A stretch of 64,000 nt of DNA from Shewanella olleyana (GTDB taxonomy: Bacteria > Pseudomonadota > Gammaproteobacteria > Enterobacterales > Shewanellaceae). Below are positions 28,138 through 36,795 of this stretch, in pieces. Numbering within the stretch: position 1 is the stretch's first letter; every line of letters starts with the position of its first letter. The stretch is taken from contig NZ_JAKILD010000007.1 of the NCBI RefSeq assembly GCF_023283825.1, forward strand, positions 1 through 64,000. Direction: 5' to 3'. The notes under the pieces are model-generated. The model did not search any database, was not told the origin of the DNA, and saw only the letters and a program-made list of their open reading frames with translations. A program made the position numbers and the translations under genes.

Positions 28138-28384
28138 ATAAAGCTGAGTTTTTACTCGAAATTGGTTAAGGTAGTTTTATTGCTTAATAATTAAGCTAAA
28201 AATCACTAAAAAATCTTTTGTAATCAAGGTTAGACGTTCAATCACTAGTACTATAAATAAATCAATAACTAGTACTAGAAGTCAATAACTAGCAATTTAG
28301 TAGAAAGAACAGTAATGGATTCTGTTAACCCTGCTTAAGTGGTATCGGCAGTTTGACAGAGAGTAAACAACAAAGGACCGTATT

Positions 28385-30175
28385 ATGCCGATTTATCAAG
28401 CTCCCCTTCGTGACTATCAGTTCATCTTATCTGAGTTACTCAATATTTATCAGCAAACAGATCTTAAAGGTTTTGATGAAATAGACCCCGAACTGACTGA
28501 TGCAATTTTACAAGGCGTTGCAGACTTCACCACTGATATCATGTTGCCATTAAATGCCTCTGGCGATCTTGAAGGCTGTCAGCTAGAAAAAGGTAAAGTG
28601 ATCACCCCAAAAGGATTTAAAGCTGCTTACCAGCAATATATTGATGACGGCTGGGCAACGCTAACCTGTGATCCTGAATACGGCGGCCAAGGTTTACCTG
28701 AAGTCATTGGTACCTTTGCCACCGAAATGAAAACAGCCACAAACATGGCCTTTGCCATGTACCCAGGGTTAACCCATGGCGCTTATTCGGCAATTCATGT
28801 TCATGGCAGCGATAAGCTTAAGCAAAAATACTTAGAAAAATTAGTCAGTGGCGAATGGACAGGTACCATGAATCTCACTGAATCTCATGCAGGTACTGAT
28901 TTAGCCCTGCTGCGCACTAAAGCAAAACCATTAGGTGATGATAAATTTGCCATAAGCGGCGAGAAGATATTTATCTCATCTGGCGATCACGATTTAGCAG
29001 AAAATATCATTCATCTGGTGCTTGCAAAACTGCCAGACGCACCTGATGGCGTGAAAGGTATTTCATTATTTGCAGTGCCTAAATTCATGGTCAATGATGA
29101 TGGCTCCCTTGGTGAAGCCAACACCTTAAGTGCCACTGCGCTTGAACATAAAATGGGCATTCACGGTAACTCAACTTGTGTAATGTTATTTGATGGCGCG
29201 GTGGGCGAATTAGTCGGTGCGCCGCATCAAGGCTTAAAAGCTATGTTCACTATGATGAACCAAGCTAGACTCGGTGTCGGAATACAAGGATTGGGTGTAT
29301 CAGATATTGCCTATCAAAATGCACTGGTATACGCCAAAGAGCGTATTCAAGGCCGAGCACTATCAGGCGTCAAACAAGCTGACCAAGCAGCAGATCCGAT
29401 TTTAGTCCATGGCGATGTACGCCGTATGTTGTTGTCGCAAAAATCATTCAATGAAGGTACCCGCGCATTAATGGGTCAACAGGCATTATGGCTAGATCAA
29501 GCTGAGCGTCATACCGATCCAGTTAAAGCAAAGCAGGCCTCTGCCCTCGCCGCACTATTTACCCCTATCGTTAAAGGTTTCGTCACCGACCAAGGCTTTA
29601 AAGCCTGTGTTGATGCGCAGCAAATCTATGGCGGTCATGGCTACATCAATGAATGGGGCATGGAGCAATTTGTACGTGATATTCGTATTGCAATGATTTA
29701 TGAAGGCACTAACGGCGTTCAAGCATTAGATTTAGTGGGTCGTAAATTGTTATCTGATAAAGGGGCAACATTAAGCCTATGGTCTGACATGGTGAAGCAG
29801 TTTATTGGTGAGCACAGCACTAATGATGCTATGAAGCCATATATTGCAGGACTCATGGATGCTGCCGGAGATTTAGAAAAAGCCACTGGTTTTATCGCGA
29901 AATCCGCTGCCACTAACCCAGATATGATTGGCGCAGCTTCAATGCCTTATATGCAGTTATTTGGTATTAGCGCACTTGCTTGGATGTGGGCACGCATTGC
30001 TGCCACTTCACTTAAAGCCATAGAGGCTGGCACTGATGAACAGGCTTTTTATCAAGCTAAGTTAAACACAGCTAGCTTTTACATGAACTATTGGGGTTGT
30101 AAAACCCGTAGCTTACGAAAGCAAGTAGAAATGAGTAGCGCTGAAATTGCAGCCTTTGACGAAGCAGAGTTTTAA
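28385..30175 (+). CDS. Acyl-CoA dehydrogenase (long form, with C-terminal extension)
   Basis: A 596-residue flavoprotein of the acyl-CoA dehydrogenase superfamily. The N-terminal and middle domains have MNLTESHAGTDLALLRTKAK and GEKIFISSGDHDL for FAD and substrate. The C-terminal helical domain has QIYGGHGYINEWGMEQ and catalytic Glu440 in IYEGTNGVQALDLVGRK. A further 130-residue C-terminal domain (TLSLWSDMVKQFIG onward) is typical of the 590-600 residue group acting on medium, long or aromatic acyl-CoAs. Electrons would go to EtfAB. ACCGT at 28378 precedes the ATG, with AAAGGA a few bases upstream. It is monocistronic, ending in a strong terminator. Confidence 0.92.
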   Translation: MPIYQAPLRDYQFILSELLNIYQQTDLKGFDEIDPELTDAILQGVADFTTDIMLPLNASGDLEGCQLEKGKVITPKGFKAAYQQYIDDGWATLTCDPEYGGQGLPEVIGTFATEMKTATNMAFAMYPGLTHGAYSAIHVHGSDKLKQKYLEKLVSGEWTGTMNLTESHAGTDLALLRTKAKPLGDDKFAISGEKIFISSGDHDLAENIIHLVLAKLPDAPDGVKGISLFAVPKFMVNDDGSLGEANTLSATALEHKMGIHGNSTCVMLFDGAVGELVGAPHQGLKAMFTMMNQARLGVGIQGLGVSDIAYQNALVYAKERIQGRALSGVKQADQAADPILVHGDVRRMLLSQKSFNEGTRALMGQQALWLDQAERHTDPVKAKQASALAALFTPIVKGFVTDQGFKACVDAQQIYGGHGYINEWGMEQFVRDIRIAMIYEGTNGVQALDLVGRKLLSDKGATLSLWSDMVKQFIGEHSTNDAMKPYIAGLMDAAGDLEKATGFIAKSAATNPDMIGAASMPYMQLFGISALAWMWARIAATSLKAIEAGTDEQAFYQAKLNTASFYMNYWGCKTRSLRKQVEMSSAEIAAFDEAEF

Positions 30176-30187
30176 ATTGCTGGTATT

Positions 30188-30222
30188 TTTAATGCCGCGA
30201 TATCTTTAATGCCGCGATATCT
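30188..30222 (+). repeat. Short direct repeat after acyl-CoA dehydrogenase gene
   Basis: TTTAATGCCGCGATATC occurs twice head to tail (about 18-bp unit) just past the stop codon. It belongs to a local pattern of short tandem repeats after stop codons. Confidence 0.7.
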
Positions 30223-30269
30223 TTAAACTCTTGGCATTATGTAAATGACATCTGGGTAATTTGCAAACA

Positions 30270-30299
30270 AAAACAGCGCCATTAGACGCTGTTTTTTTA
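30270..30299 (+). terminator. Terminator of acyl-CoA dehydrogenase gene
   Basis: AAAACAGCG and CGCTGTTTT form the stem, running into seven T residues on the + strand. Confidence 0.85.
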
Positions 30300-30324
30300 T
30301 ATTCTAAACCAAGTTTAAACTCGT

Positions 30325-30456
30325 ATTTAAACTAGGTTTTAAACTAGGTTTTAAACTAGGCTTTAAACTAGGTTTTAACTTTGGTTTTAACTTTGGTTTT
30401 AACTTTGGTTTTAACTTTGGTTTTAACTTTGGTTTTAACTTTGGTTTTAAACTGTG
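30325..30456. repeat. 12-bp tandem repeat array, eleven units
   Basis: Four units of (T/A/C)TTTAAACTAGG are followed by six perfect units of TTTTAACTTTGG and a final diverged TTTTAAACTGTG. The array stops 11 nt before the tdk stop codon position on the opposite strand. Two homogenised unit types in blocks point to repeated slippage or local amplification. It has neither the spacers nor the length expected of CRISPR. Confidence 0.9.
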
Positions 30457-30467
30457 CGTCAAACTAG

Positions 30468-31046
30468 TTAATCCCAAAGAAACTCACGGAAATGCTTACG
30501 GCAAACTGACTCGTAGCTTTCATTACCACCAATAGCCACCTGCTCACCTTCGCGCATAGGCTTGCCATTACCATCAAGACGCACCACCATATTAGCTTTA
30601 CGGCCACAATGGCAAATGGTTTTTAGCTCAACCAATTTATCAGCCCAAGCAAGTAAGTACTGACTGCCACTAAATAGCTCACCTTGGAAATCGGTTTTAA
30701 GGCCGTAACACAATACAGGAATATCGAGGTTGTCGACCACATGAGTCAATTGCTTCACTTGCTCTTTACTCAAAAACTGCGACTCATCGATTAAAATACA
30801 ATGTAGCTTTTGGGTTTCAAGTTCGGTTTCAATCATTTTCGATAAGTTATCTTCAGCGCCAAACACTTGCGCCTCGGTTTCAATCCCTATTCTTGAAGCA
30901 ACCTTCCCCACACCGTATCGATCATCGATTGATGCAGTCATTACCAGCGTATTCATGCCGCGTTCACGGTAGTTATAAGATGACTGAAGCAGTGATGTTG
31001 ATTTGCCGGCATTCATTGCCGAATAATAGAAATAGAGTTGTGCCAA
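30468..31046 (-). CDS. tdk: Thymidine kinase
   Basis: A 192-residue type II thymidine kinase that phosphorylates thymidine to dTMP for salvage in the cytoplasm. The P-loop is [14 protein letters not shown] (residues 9-22). The DESQFL segment carries the catalytic carboxylate, and the [12 protein letters not shown] loop follows. The zinc ribbon has CHCGRKA and a C-terminal CRKHF. Length and motif order are those of E. coli Tdk. It is a single gene, with a tandem repeat array beyond its stop. Confidence 0.96.
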   Translation of the reverse strand: MAQLYFYYSAMNAGKSTSLLQSSYNYRERGMNTLVMTASIDDRYGVGKVASRIGIETEAQVFGAEDNLSKMIETELETQKLHCILIDESQFLSKEQVKQLTHVVDNLDIPVLCYGLKTDFQGELFSGSQYLLAWADKLVELKTICHCGRKANMVVRLDGNGKPMREGEQVAIGGNESYESVCRKHFREFLWD

Positions 31047-31259
31047 AACAGAAGATCCTTATTGTTATAATCGCGCTTAGTTTATCATTGAATCGTTTTA
31101 TAGATAAGCCATCAAGGGATGAAATACCGTGAAGCAGCTAGCACTCTTTCTTAACCTCTGACAGCAATAAGCAATAGGCTGTTATAACGCAATAAGCTTT
31201 TTATAAAGCGCTAGCTTGACTCCCTCGCTGTGAAGTTGATAACAAACATATCATCGCTA

Positions 31260-31284
31260 GCGCAATACCATCTTGCTATTGCGC
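31260..31284. other. Inverted repeat in tdk-dcp spacer
   Basis: GCGCAATA and TATTGCGC form an 8-bp stem in the 407-nt gap between the divergent tdk and dcp genes. TCTGCTTTTATT follows on the + strand. Its role is unclear. The remainder of the gap shows nothing else distinctive. Confidence 0.4.
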
Positions 31285-31453
31285 TCTGCTTTTATTAACA
31301 AAACTTACATTTTGAAATAAATTAGATCACAGTTTTTAAGTCTTCCTTGCTCACAATTCCTACAGGCATCACGAAACAGTAAAATCTTCATATACGATTA
31401 AGAAACAATTGATAAATTGCACAAACAATTATAATTAAGGAAGTAGAAAGTCG

Positions 31454-33589
31454 ATGCATAAATCTATTGTCGCTGTAGCTATTGCTACTACCCTTGCATT
31501 AAGCGGATGCAGTCACACCCAAACTGAAGCGGAACAACAAGGTGCCCAAGTGCAACTACAAAATCCATTGCTGCAAGCCAGTTCACTGCAATATCAAGCG
31601 CCTGACTTTAGTCAGTTAAAAGATGAACATTACTTACCAGCATTAGAGCTTGGCATGGAGCAGCACTATCAACAAATTCTTGATATTGCAGCGAACCCAG
31701 CAGAGCCGACTTTTGAAAATACCATCGTCGCAATGGAAAAAAGTGGTGCCTTGCTTACCCGTACTTCAAGCATTTTTTATAACTTAACGGGTTCGAATAG
31801 CAATCCAGAACTTCGCAAAGTACAAGGTATTATGGCGCCGAAAATGGCAGCCCATTCAGATAACATCAATCTGAACCCTGAGTTATTTAGCCGCATTCAA
31901 GCAATTTACGATACGCGTACAACAAGCGCTTTAACCGATGAAGAAGTACGCTTGGTGGAAGTTTATCACCAGCGTTTTGTACTTGCTGGCGCTCAGTTAA
32001 CAGAAGCTGAAAAACAACAAATTCGTGAGCTCAATGAAGAGCAATCAACAATCACTAACGAATTTGCGCAAAGATTACTTAGGTTAAGTAAAGAGATTGC
32101 CGTTAAAGTGGATGATGAAGCGCAACTTGCCGGCTTATCACAATCAGCTATTGCGGCGGCTAAAGCTGATGCAAAAGCTGCAGGTCTTGAAGGTCAGTTC
32201 CTACTCAATATCACTAACACCACTCGTCAACCGGTATTATCTCAACTTGATAATCGTGAATTACGCCAGCAAGTTTGGGAAGCCTCAGCTAATCGTGGCT
32301 TAACGGGTGATAACGAAACAGCATCATTGGTTGCGCGTTTAGCTCAGCTTCGCGCTAAAAAAGCCAAACTCTTAGGCTTTGATACTTGGTCTGATTACCG
32401 TTTAGCGCCGCAAATGGCAAAAACACCTGAAGCGGTATACGACATGTTTGGCTCTATGGTGCCTGCGGTCGTTAAAAATACCCAACAAGAAGCGGCTGAT
32501 ATTCAAGCCATGATTGATAAAACTGGCGGCGACTTTACCTTAGCACCTTGGGACTGGGCTTATTATGCTGAGCTAGTACGTAAAGAAAAATTTGACTTAG
32601 ATTCTGCTTCGATTAAGCCATATTTTGAATTCAACCGAGTCCTAGAAGATGGGGTTTTCTTTACCTTACAAGAACTTTACGGCGTTACGCTCAAGCCACG
32701 TCCAGACTTACCTGTCTATCATCCCGATGTAAAAGCTTACGAAATGTTTGATGAAGATGGCTCAAGCATGGCCATCTTTTACGCCGATTACTTTGCTCGT
32801 GAAGGCAAGCGTGGGGGGGCGTGGATGAGCTCTTTTGTCGGTCAATCAGAGCTACTCAATCAAAAGCCTGTCATCGTTAATGTGATGAACATTAAAAAAG
32901 CACCAGAAGGCGAGCCAACGTTTGTTAGCTACGATGAAGCCACGACCATGTTCCATGAAATGGGCCACGGAACCCACGGTATGTTCTCGAAAGTAAAATA
33001 CCCATCACTTGCTGGCACCGCGGTGTCACGTGATTTTGTGGAGTTTCCATCAACCTTTGAAGAAGATTGGGCTGCGCACCCTAAAGTGTTAGCAAACTAT
33101 GCCAAGCACTACGATACAGGTAAACCAATCCCTGAAGACTTGCTGCAAAAACTGTTAGCATCGCGAAGCTTTAATCAAGGGTTCGATACTTTAGAGTATA
33201 TGTCGGCAGCGCTGCTTGATTTAGAATGGCACGCCTTAGATGCTGATGCACCACTGCAAGATGTGGCAAAATTTGAAGCCAATGCACTTAAGAAACACGG
33301 CGTTGATTTACCTGCTGTACCACCACGTTACCGCTCAACTTACTTTGCTCATGCCTTCCCAGGTGGTTACTCAGCAAGTTACTACGCTTACATGTGGAGT
33401 GAAATCTTAGCAGCTGATGCCTTTGCTTACGTGCAAACTCAAGGTGGTTTAAACCGTGAGATAGGAATGAAGTTTAGAAAGACCATTCGTGAAGTCGGAA
33501 ATAGCGTACCGCCAATGGAAGCTTACCAAAACTTCAGAGGCCAAGCACCAACCACTGATGCACTACTTGAGCGTCGTGGCTTAAACTAA
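31454..33589 (+). CDS. dcp: M3-family peptidyl-dipeptidase (Dcp-like lipoprotein)
   Basis: A 711-residue zinc metallopeptidase of family M3 that removes dipeptides from the C-terminus of peptides. The signal peptide ends in a lipobox (LALSGC, Cys19), so the enzyme is predicted to be lipid-anchored at the envelope. The large helical body ends in the zinc motif FHEMGHGTHGMF, with HEMGH at residues 501-505, and HAFPGGYSASYYAYMW, which contributes substrate-binding residues. E. coli Dcp is not a lipoprotein; lipobox versions occur in Shewanella-type genomes. The gene stands alone with a strong terminator. Confidence 0.92.
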   Translation: MHKSIVAVAIATTLALSGCSHTQTEAEQQGAQVQLQNPLLQASSLQYQAPDFSQLKDEHYLPALELGMEQHYQQILDIAANPAEPTFENTIVAMEKSGALLTRTSSIFYNLTGSNSNPELRKVQGIMAPKMAAHSDNINLNPELFSRIQAIYDTRTTSALTDEEVRLVEVYHQRFVLAGAQLTEAEKQQIRELNEEQSTITNEFAQRLLRLSKEIAVKVDDEAQLAGLSQSAIAAAKADAKAAGLEGQFLLNITNTTRQPVLSQLDNRELRQQVWEASANRGLTGDNETASLVARLAQLRAKKAKLLGFDTWSDYRLAPQMAKTPEAVYDMFGSMVPAVVKNTQQEAADIQAMIDKTGGDFTLAPWDWAYYAELVRKEKFDLDSASIKPYFEFNRVLEDGVFFTLQELYGVTLKPRPDLPVYHPDVKAYEMFDEDGSSMAIFYADYFAREGKRGGAWMSSFVGQSELLNQKPVIVNVMNIKKAPEGEPTFVSYDEATTMFHEMGHGTHGMFSKVKYPSLAGTAVSRDFVEFPSTFEEDWAAHPKVLANYAKHYDTGKPIPEDLLQKLLASRSFNQGFDTLEYMSAALLDLEWHALDADAPLQDVAKFEANALKKHGVDLPAVPPRYRSTYFAHAFPGGYSASYYAYMWSEILAADAFAYVQTQGGLNREIGMKFRKTIREVGNSVPPMEAYQNFRGQAPTTDALLERRGLN

Positions 33590-33609
33590 TCGCACAAAGC
33601 GACTAATAG

Positions 33610-33667
33610 CTTCAAGCTAATATTTGTTTCAAGCTGCTATTTGTTTCAAAATAGCTATTAGTTTCAA
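33610..33667 (+). repeat. Degenerate tandem repeat after dcp
   Basis: Four imperfect 17-18 bp units built on (T)TTCAAGCTGCTATTTG follow the dcp stop codon, before its terminator. They are part of the same local pattern seen after tdk, nhaC and the acyl-CoA dehydrogenase gene. Confidence 0.6.
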
Positions 33668-33681
33668 AAAAGAGCAAATAC

Positions 33682-33712
33682 AAAAATGCCACTCAATTGA
33701 GTGGCATTTTTT
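33682..33712. terminator. Terminator of dcp
   Basis: AAAATGCCACTCA and TGAGTGGCATTTT form a near-perfect stem around ATTG with T-runs on both strands. It could also serve the convergent nhaC gene. Confidence 0.85.
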
Positions 33713-33755
33713 ATGAATGTTCCTTGAGGATAAAGCCTATAAACAGGAACTTATT

Positions 33756-33818
33756 AATTCAAGTGACTAATTCAAGTAACTACTTCAAGAAGCTAATTCA
33801 AGTAACTAATTCAAGTAA
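33756..33818. repeat. Tandem repeat after nhaC
   Basis: About five units related to TAATTCAAGTAAC (13 bp) abut the nhaC stop codon on the opposite strand. Units one, four and five are almost identical. Confidence 0.75.
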
Positions 33819-35375
33819 CTACTTAGTAGCAACTTTAAGTCCTAATATCGCCAATACGAATAACACTGAGCAAGTGATGAAGCCCATGGCAACAGAACCG
33901 GTAAAACCTAGCACTGTGTAACCGACTAAACTTAACACCGCCACAATAATCGCATAAGGAAGCTGAGTCATAACATGGTCTAAGTGATGACAGCTCGCCC
34001 CTGTTGAAGACAAGATAGTGGTATCTGAAATCGGTGAACAATGATCACCAAATACAGCGCCAGATAACACAGCTGCCAGCATAGGTAACATCATCGTACT
34101 GTCACTGCCCATCGCCATATCTGCAGCGATTGGTAACATAATACCGAATGTCCCCCAGCTAGTGCCGGTAGAAAATGCGGTTAAACCAGCAAGCAAGAAT
34201 AATACTGCAGGCAATAAAGCAAACGGAATATTACCTGTTGCAAGGCTTGCCATGTACTTACCGGTTTCAAGCTCACCAATGACTGATGCGATAGTCCATG
34301 CAAATAACAAGATATAGATAGCCGGTAACATCGACTTAGCGCCAAGTTTAAGGCCTGTAAACATCATGCTAGTACTGATTTTTTGTTGAATAGTCAGTAA
34401 TACTGTTACCACTAACCCAACAAGCGAGCCGTAAAATAATGATTCGCTCACTTCGGTGTTTTCAAATGCACCTAGTATGCTGAACTTAAGGCCTTCGCTA
34501 GCAAGTGCGTCAGCACCTGTTGAAACCATAAAATAAATCGTTGCGGCAACTAGGACAAAAATCGGTAAGAACAAGCCCATGATTTTACCAGTATCAGCTT
34601 CTGGTAAATCGGCTGTTGCTCCAGGTGGTAAACCTTTGCTCTCGTCAAACAGCTCGCCTTTTTGTGCATTGCGTTCATGTTGACGCATCGGGCCAATATC
34701 TAAACCAAAGATAGCCACACAAAGTAACAATAGTAAGGCAAAAATGGCGTAGAAATTCATCGGTACCATTTGTAAGAAAACACTTAAATGACCAGTATCA
34801 GCAAAACCATGAGCCGTTAAAATACCGCCAATTAATGCAATGATATATGCACCCCAGCTAGAAACTGGCGAGATGACACAAATTGGTGCTGCTGTTGAAT
34901 CTAATAAATAAGCGAGTTTAGCGCGTGAAATATGATAACGGTCAGTAATAGGGCGAGCGATTGAACCGACAACAATACTGTTAAAGTAGTCATCAATAAA
35001 CACAACACAACCTAAGAATATCGTCATAAGCTTTGCATCGCGTTTATTACGAATGCGTTGATGCGCCCAATCAGCGAATGCACGAGCAGAACCACTGACA
35101 GTGATTAATGCGGTGATCATGCCTAATACGACTAAGAAGCCGATGATCTGTAAATTCCACGCATTAAGTGCGCCATCGTCCCATACTAAGCTGGTGACTG
35201 TACTGAAAAGGTGGCTTGCTGCAGCGCCGAACGAAAAGTCACTTAAAAGCACAACACCGGCAAGAATACCTAGGCCCAGTGAAAGCAGAACTCTACGGGT
35301 AACTACAGCTAAAATAATTGCCACTACTGGAGGCAAAAGCGAAAGTGCCGAATCGGCATAACTTGTTATCATCAT
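33819..35375 (-). CDS. nhaC: NhaC-family Na+/H+ antiporter (probable lysine transporter)
   Basis: A 518-residue inner membrane transporter of the NhaC family with roughly 11-12 hydrophobic helices. Typical stretches are DDYFNSIVVGSIARPITDRY, ISPVSSWGAYIIALIGG and FSTGTSWGTFGIMLPIAADM. Comparative work on riboswitches assigned NhaC-type proteins under lysine riboswitch control to lysine uptake (LysW type). This gene has a clear lysine riboswitch upstream, so lysine transport coupled to Na+ or H+ is the more likely role than sodium extrusion. The start is one of two adjacent ATGs (35375 or 35372). Confidence 0.88.
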   Translation of the reverse strand: MMITSYADSALSLLPPVVAIILAVVTRRVLLSLGLGILAGVVLLSDFSFGAAASHLFSTVTSLVWDDGALNAWNLQIIGFLVVLGMITALITVSGSARAFADWAHQRIRNKRDAKLMTIFLGCVVFIDDYFNSIVVGSIARPITDRYHISRAKLAYLLDSTAAPICVISPVSSWGAYIIALIGGILTAHGFADTGHLSVFLQMVPMNFYAIFALLLLLCVAIFGLDIGPMRQHERNAQKGELFDESKGLPPGATADLPEADTGKIMGLFLPIFVLVAATIYFMVSTGADALASEGLKFSILGAFENTEVSESLFYGSLVGLVVTVLLTIQQKISTSMMFTGLKLGAKSMLPAIYILLFAWTIASVIGELETGKYMASLATGNIPFALLPAVLFLLAGLTAFSTGTSWGTFGIMLPIAADMAMGSDSTMMLPMLAAVLSGAVFGDHCSPISDTTILSSTGASCHHLDHVMTQLPYAIIVAVLSLVGYTVLGFTGSVAMGFITCSVLFVLAILGLKVATK

Positions 35376-35456
35376 TTTTTATATTTTCTTCGTTGAGTAC
35401 GAATGGAGGATAACTGATAAGGCAAGACGACGCAGAAAGCGAAGACAAGGTTCTTT

Positions 35457-35501
35457 TCAGTAGCACTCCACAGTAATATCGATATCAACATCGATATCCA
35501 T
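35457..35501 (-). CDS. Possible 14-residue leader peptide
   Basis: A tiny frame MDIDVDIDITVECY between the lysine riboswitch and nhaC. It has GAGGATAAAACA before its ATG, a good ribosome site that sits inside the short stem TTTTATCC-GTGA-GGATAAAA. It is in the same frame as nhaC but ends with TGA 27 codons before it. It contains no lysine. It may be an expressed leader ORF whose translation is exposed or hidden by the riboswitch, or chance. Confidence 0.3.
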   Translation of the reverse strand: MDIDVDIDITVECY

Positions 35502-35519
35502 TGTTTTATCCTCACGGAT

Positions 35520-35680
35520 AAAAATTACTATGACAGTGCAGCCCCTTTCGGGAAACTGCCCCAGCAAATGGTTTTGATAGAACCTATTCGCTTCGGCACC
35601 AAATCCTTTCAAATTAAGTTATTGGTATCACCCAACTTAACGTTACTGATATTTGATGCGCCTCTACTTATGATTCAGCA
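35520..35680 (-). ncRNA. Lysine riboswitch (L box)
   Basis: On the minus strand the conserved L-box parts appear in order: GTAGAGGCGC (35667-35658), CAGTAACG, GAAAGGATTTGGTGCCGAAG, TGCTGGGGCAG, a CCCGAAAGGGG hairpin and CTGTCATAG (to about 35527). This is the aptamer of the lysine riboswitch. It is followed by a short stem TTTTATCC / GGATAAAA that includes a GAGG sequence and not a classic terminator, so control may act on translation or through a downstream structure. It should lower nhaC expression when lysine is abundant. Confidence 0.92.
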
Positions 35681-36137
35681 TTGAGAGAGCCTTAAACAGT
35701 GCCCTCTGCTGTCACACGCCACTATACAAACATAAGCGCGAGGTTAATTACCAGATAAAAGTAGCTTATCTTGTGAGAAATAACATCACAATCAAAAAAC
35801 ACCACAGTAGCTTATCAGTGGTGTAACGAATTGTTAGCAAGCGAGGGTTTAACCATCAATTGCTGGCATATAAACTCAATTAGACTCACTTAGGCGTACC
35901 TTAGTTAAAAACGCTTTTATTTCAACTCACCGACATGACGCTTTAATCGTTGATATACCGCCGTGTGTTCAACGACATCTCGTTACTAGCAAGTCGATTG
36001 CCTACAGCGAGTTCATCGACTCAGTCACTCCTCTTTAAACACAATTCGGTATAAGAGCTTGTTACTACAATTAGGAGCTAGCTAGTTACTAAAATCTGCA
36101 ACTAAAGTCAGTGCGCGGCATGTAAGTCGTAATCATT
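35681..36137. other. Intergenic, no gene found
   Basis: No credible reading frame. A stretch at 35900-35925 (GTTAAAAACGCTTTTATTTC) resembles the right part of the MITE at 36138-36416, so a decayed copy may be present. ACACCACAG...CAGTGGTGT near 35800 is a small hairpin. Confidence 0.4.
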
Positions 36138-36416
36138 AGGACCTGTTGATCTTTCAAGGTTTTTTTGCAGCGAATTGTTGGCCATTTATACAAGGCAGAG
36201 ACTTTGTGGTGTAGTTATTCTACATAAAAAGTCGATAACGCAGTAAAAATCGCCAACAAACGCTGCCCAAAGGGTTCGACTAAAAGCGTTTTACTCTTTG
36301 TTGGATGCATCTTTGTGAATAAAGTGGCGCTTAGATGACTAGGCATCAATCCATCCGCCTCAATTAAAACGCTTTTATTTCGAACAAAACTTAACCTACA
36401 AAGATCAACAAGCCCT
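36138..36416. mobile_element. MITE-like element, 17-bp inverted ends
   Basis: A 279-bp element bounded by AGGACCTGTTGATCTTT and AAAGATCAACAAGCCCT (15 of 17 pairs match). The interior has blocks such as GGCGCTTAGATGACTAGGCA and TTAAAACGCTTTTATTTCG, which I recall as recurrent in Shewanella intergenic regions, but there is no open frame. It lies in the long gap between nhaC and etfA. Confidence 0.7.
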
Positions 36417-36670
36417 ATATAAAGTTAATAATTAAATCAGTTTTTATTCGATAAAAATAAAACAAAAGTGATAAATATAATTGAATCTTATAATCAAACA
36501 TTCAAAAAATCAGCTCTATATTGAATAGGCATGCACTATAAGAGATATATTTCCTCCACATAATCGATAACTTTTGCAGGTTTCAGATTCAAGAAAGCAC
36601 AACTAAAGCGACAAAAAACAAATAACCCCAATAACCCAAATAACCCAAATAACAAAGAGCTAAGGCAATA

Positions 36671-36705
36671 AAAAAGGTTTTTGCCTATAAGACAAAAACC
36701 TTTTA
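36671..36705 (-). terminator. Terminator of etfBA
   Basis: AAAAGGTTTTTG and CAAAAACCTTTT form a 12-bp stem about 90 nt beyond the etfA stop, with a T-run on the minus strand. Upstream of it, ATAACCCAA occurs as a short tandem repeat (36620-36652). Confidence 0.75.
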
Positions 36706-36795
36706 AAAATAACCTGACATCTAATCCAAACATTAAGCTTTAACAATGAACTTAAAAGTTTAATCCACTGTTTAAAGTGAATGGCTCAACTCTGT

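Noticed and set aside
30325..30456. CRISPR array
   Set aside because: Units are 12 bp with no unique spacers between them and no cas genes in the window; it is a simple tandem repeat.
36296..36306. tRNA T-loop-like GGGTTCGAC
   Set aside because: No matching acceptor stem or anticodon arm; it is the interior of the MITE.
36536..36733. 65-residue leucine/phenylalanine-rich frame
   Set aside because: It spans the etfBA terminator and the ATAACCCAA micro-repeat; composition reflects low-complexity DNA.
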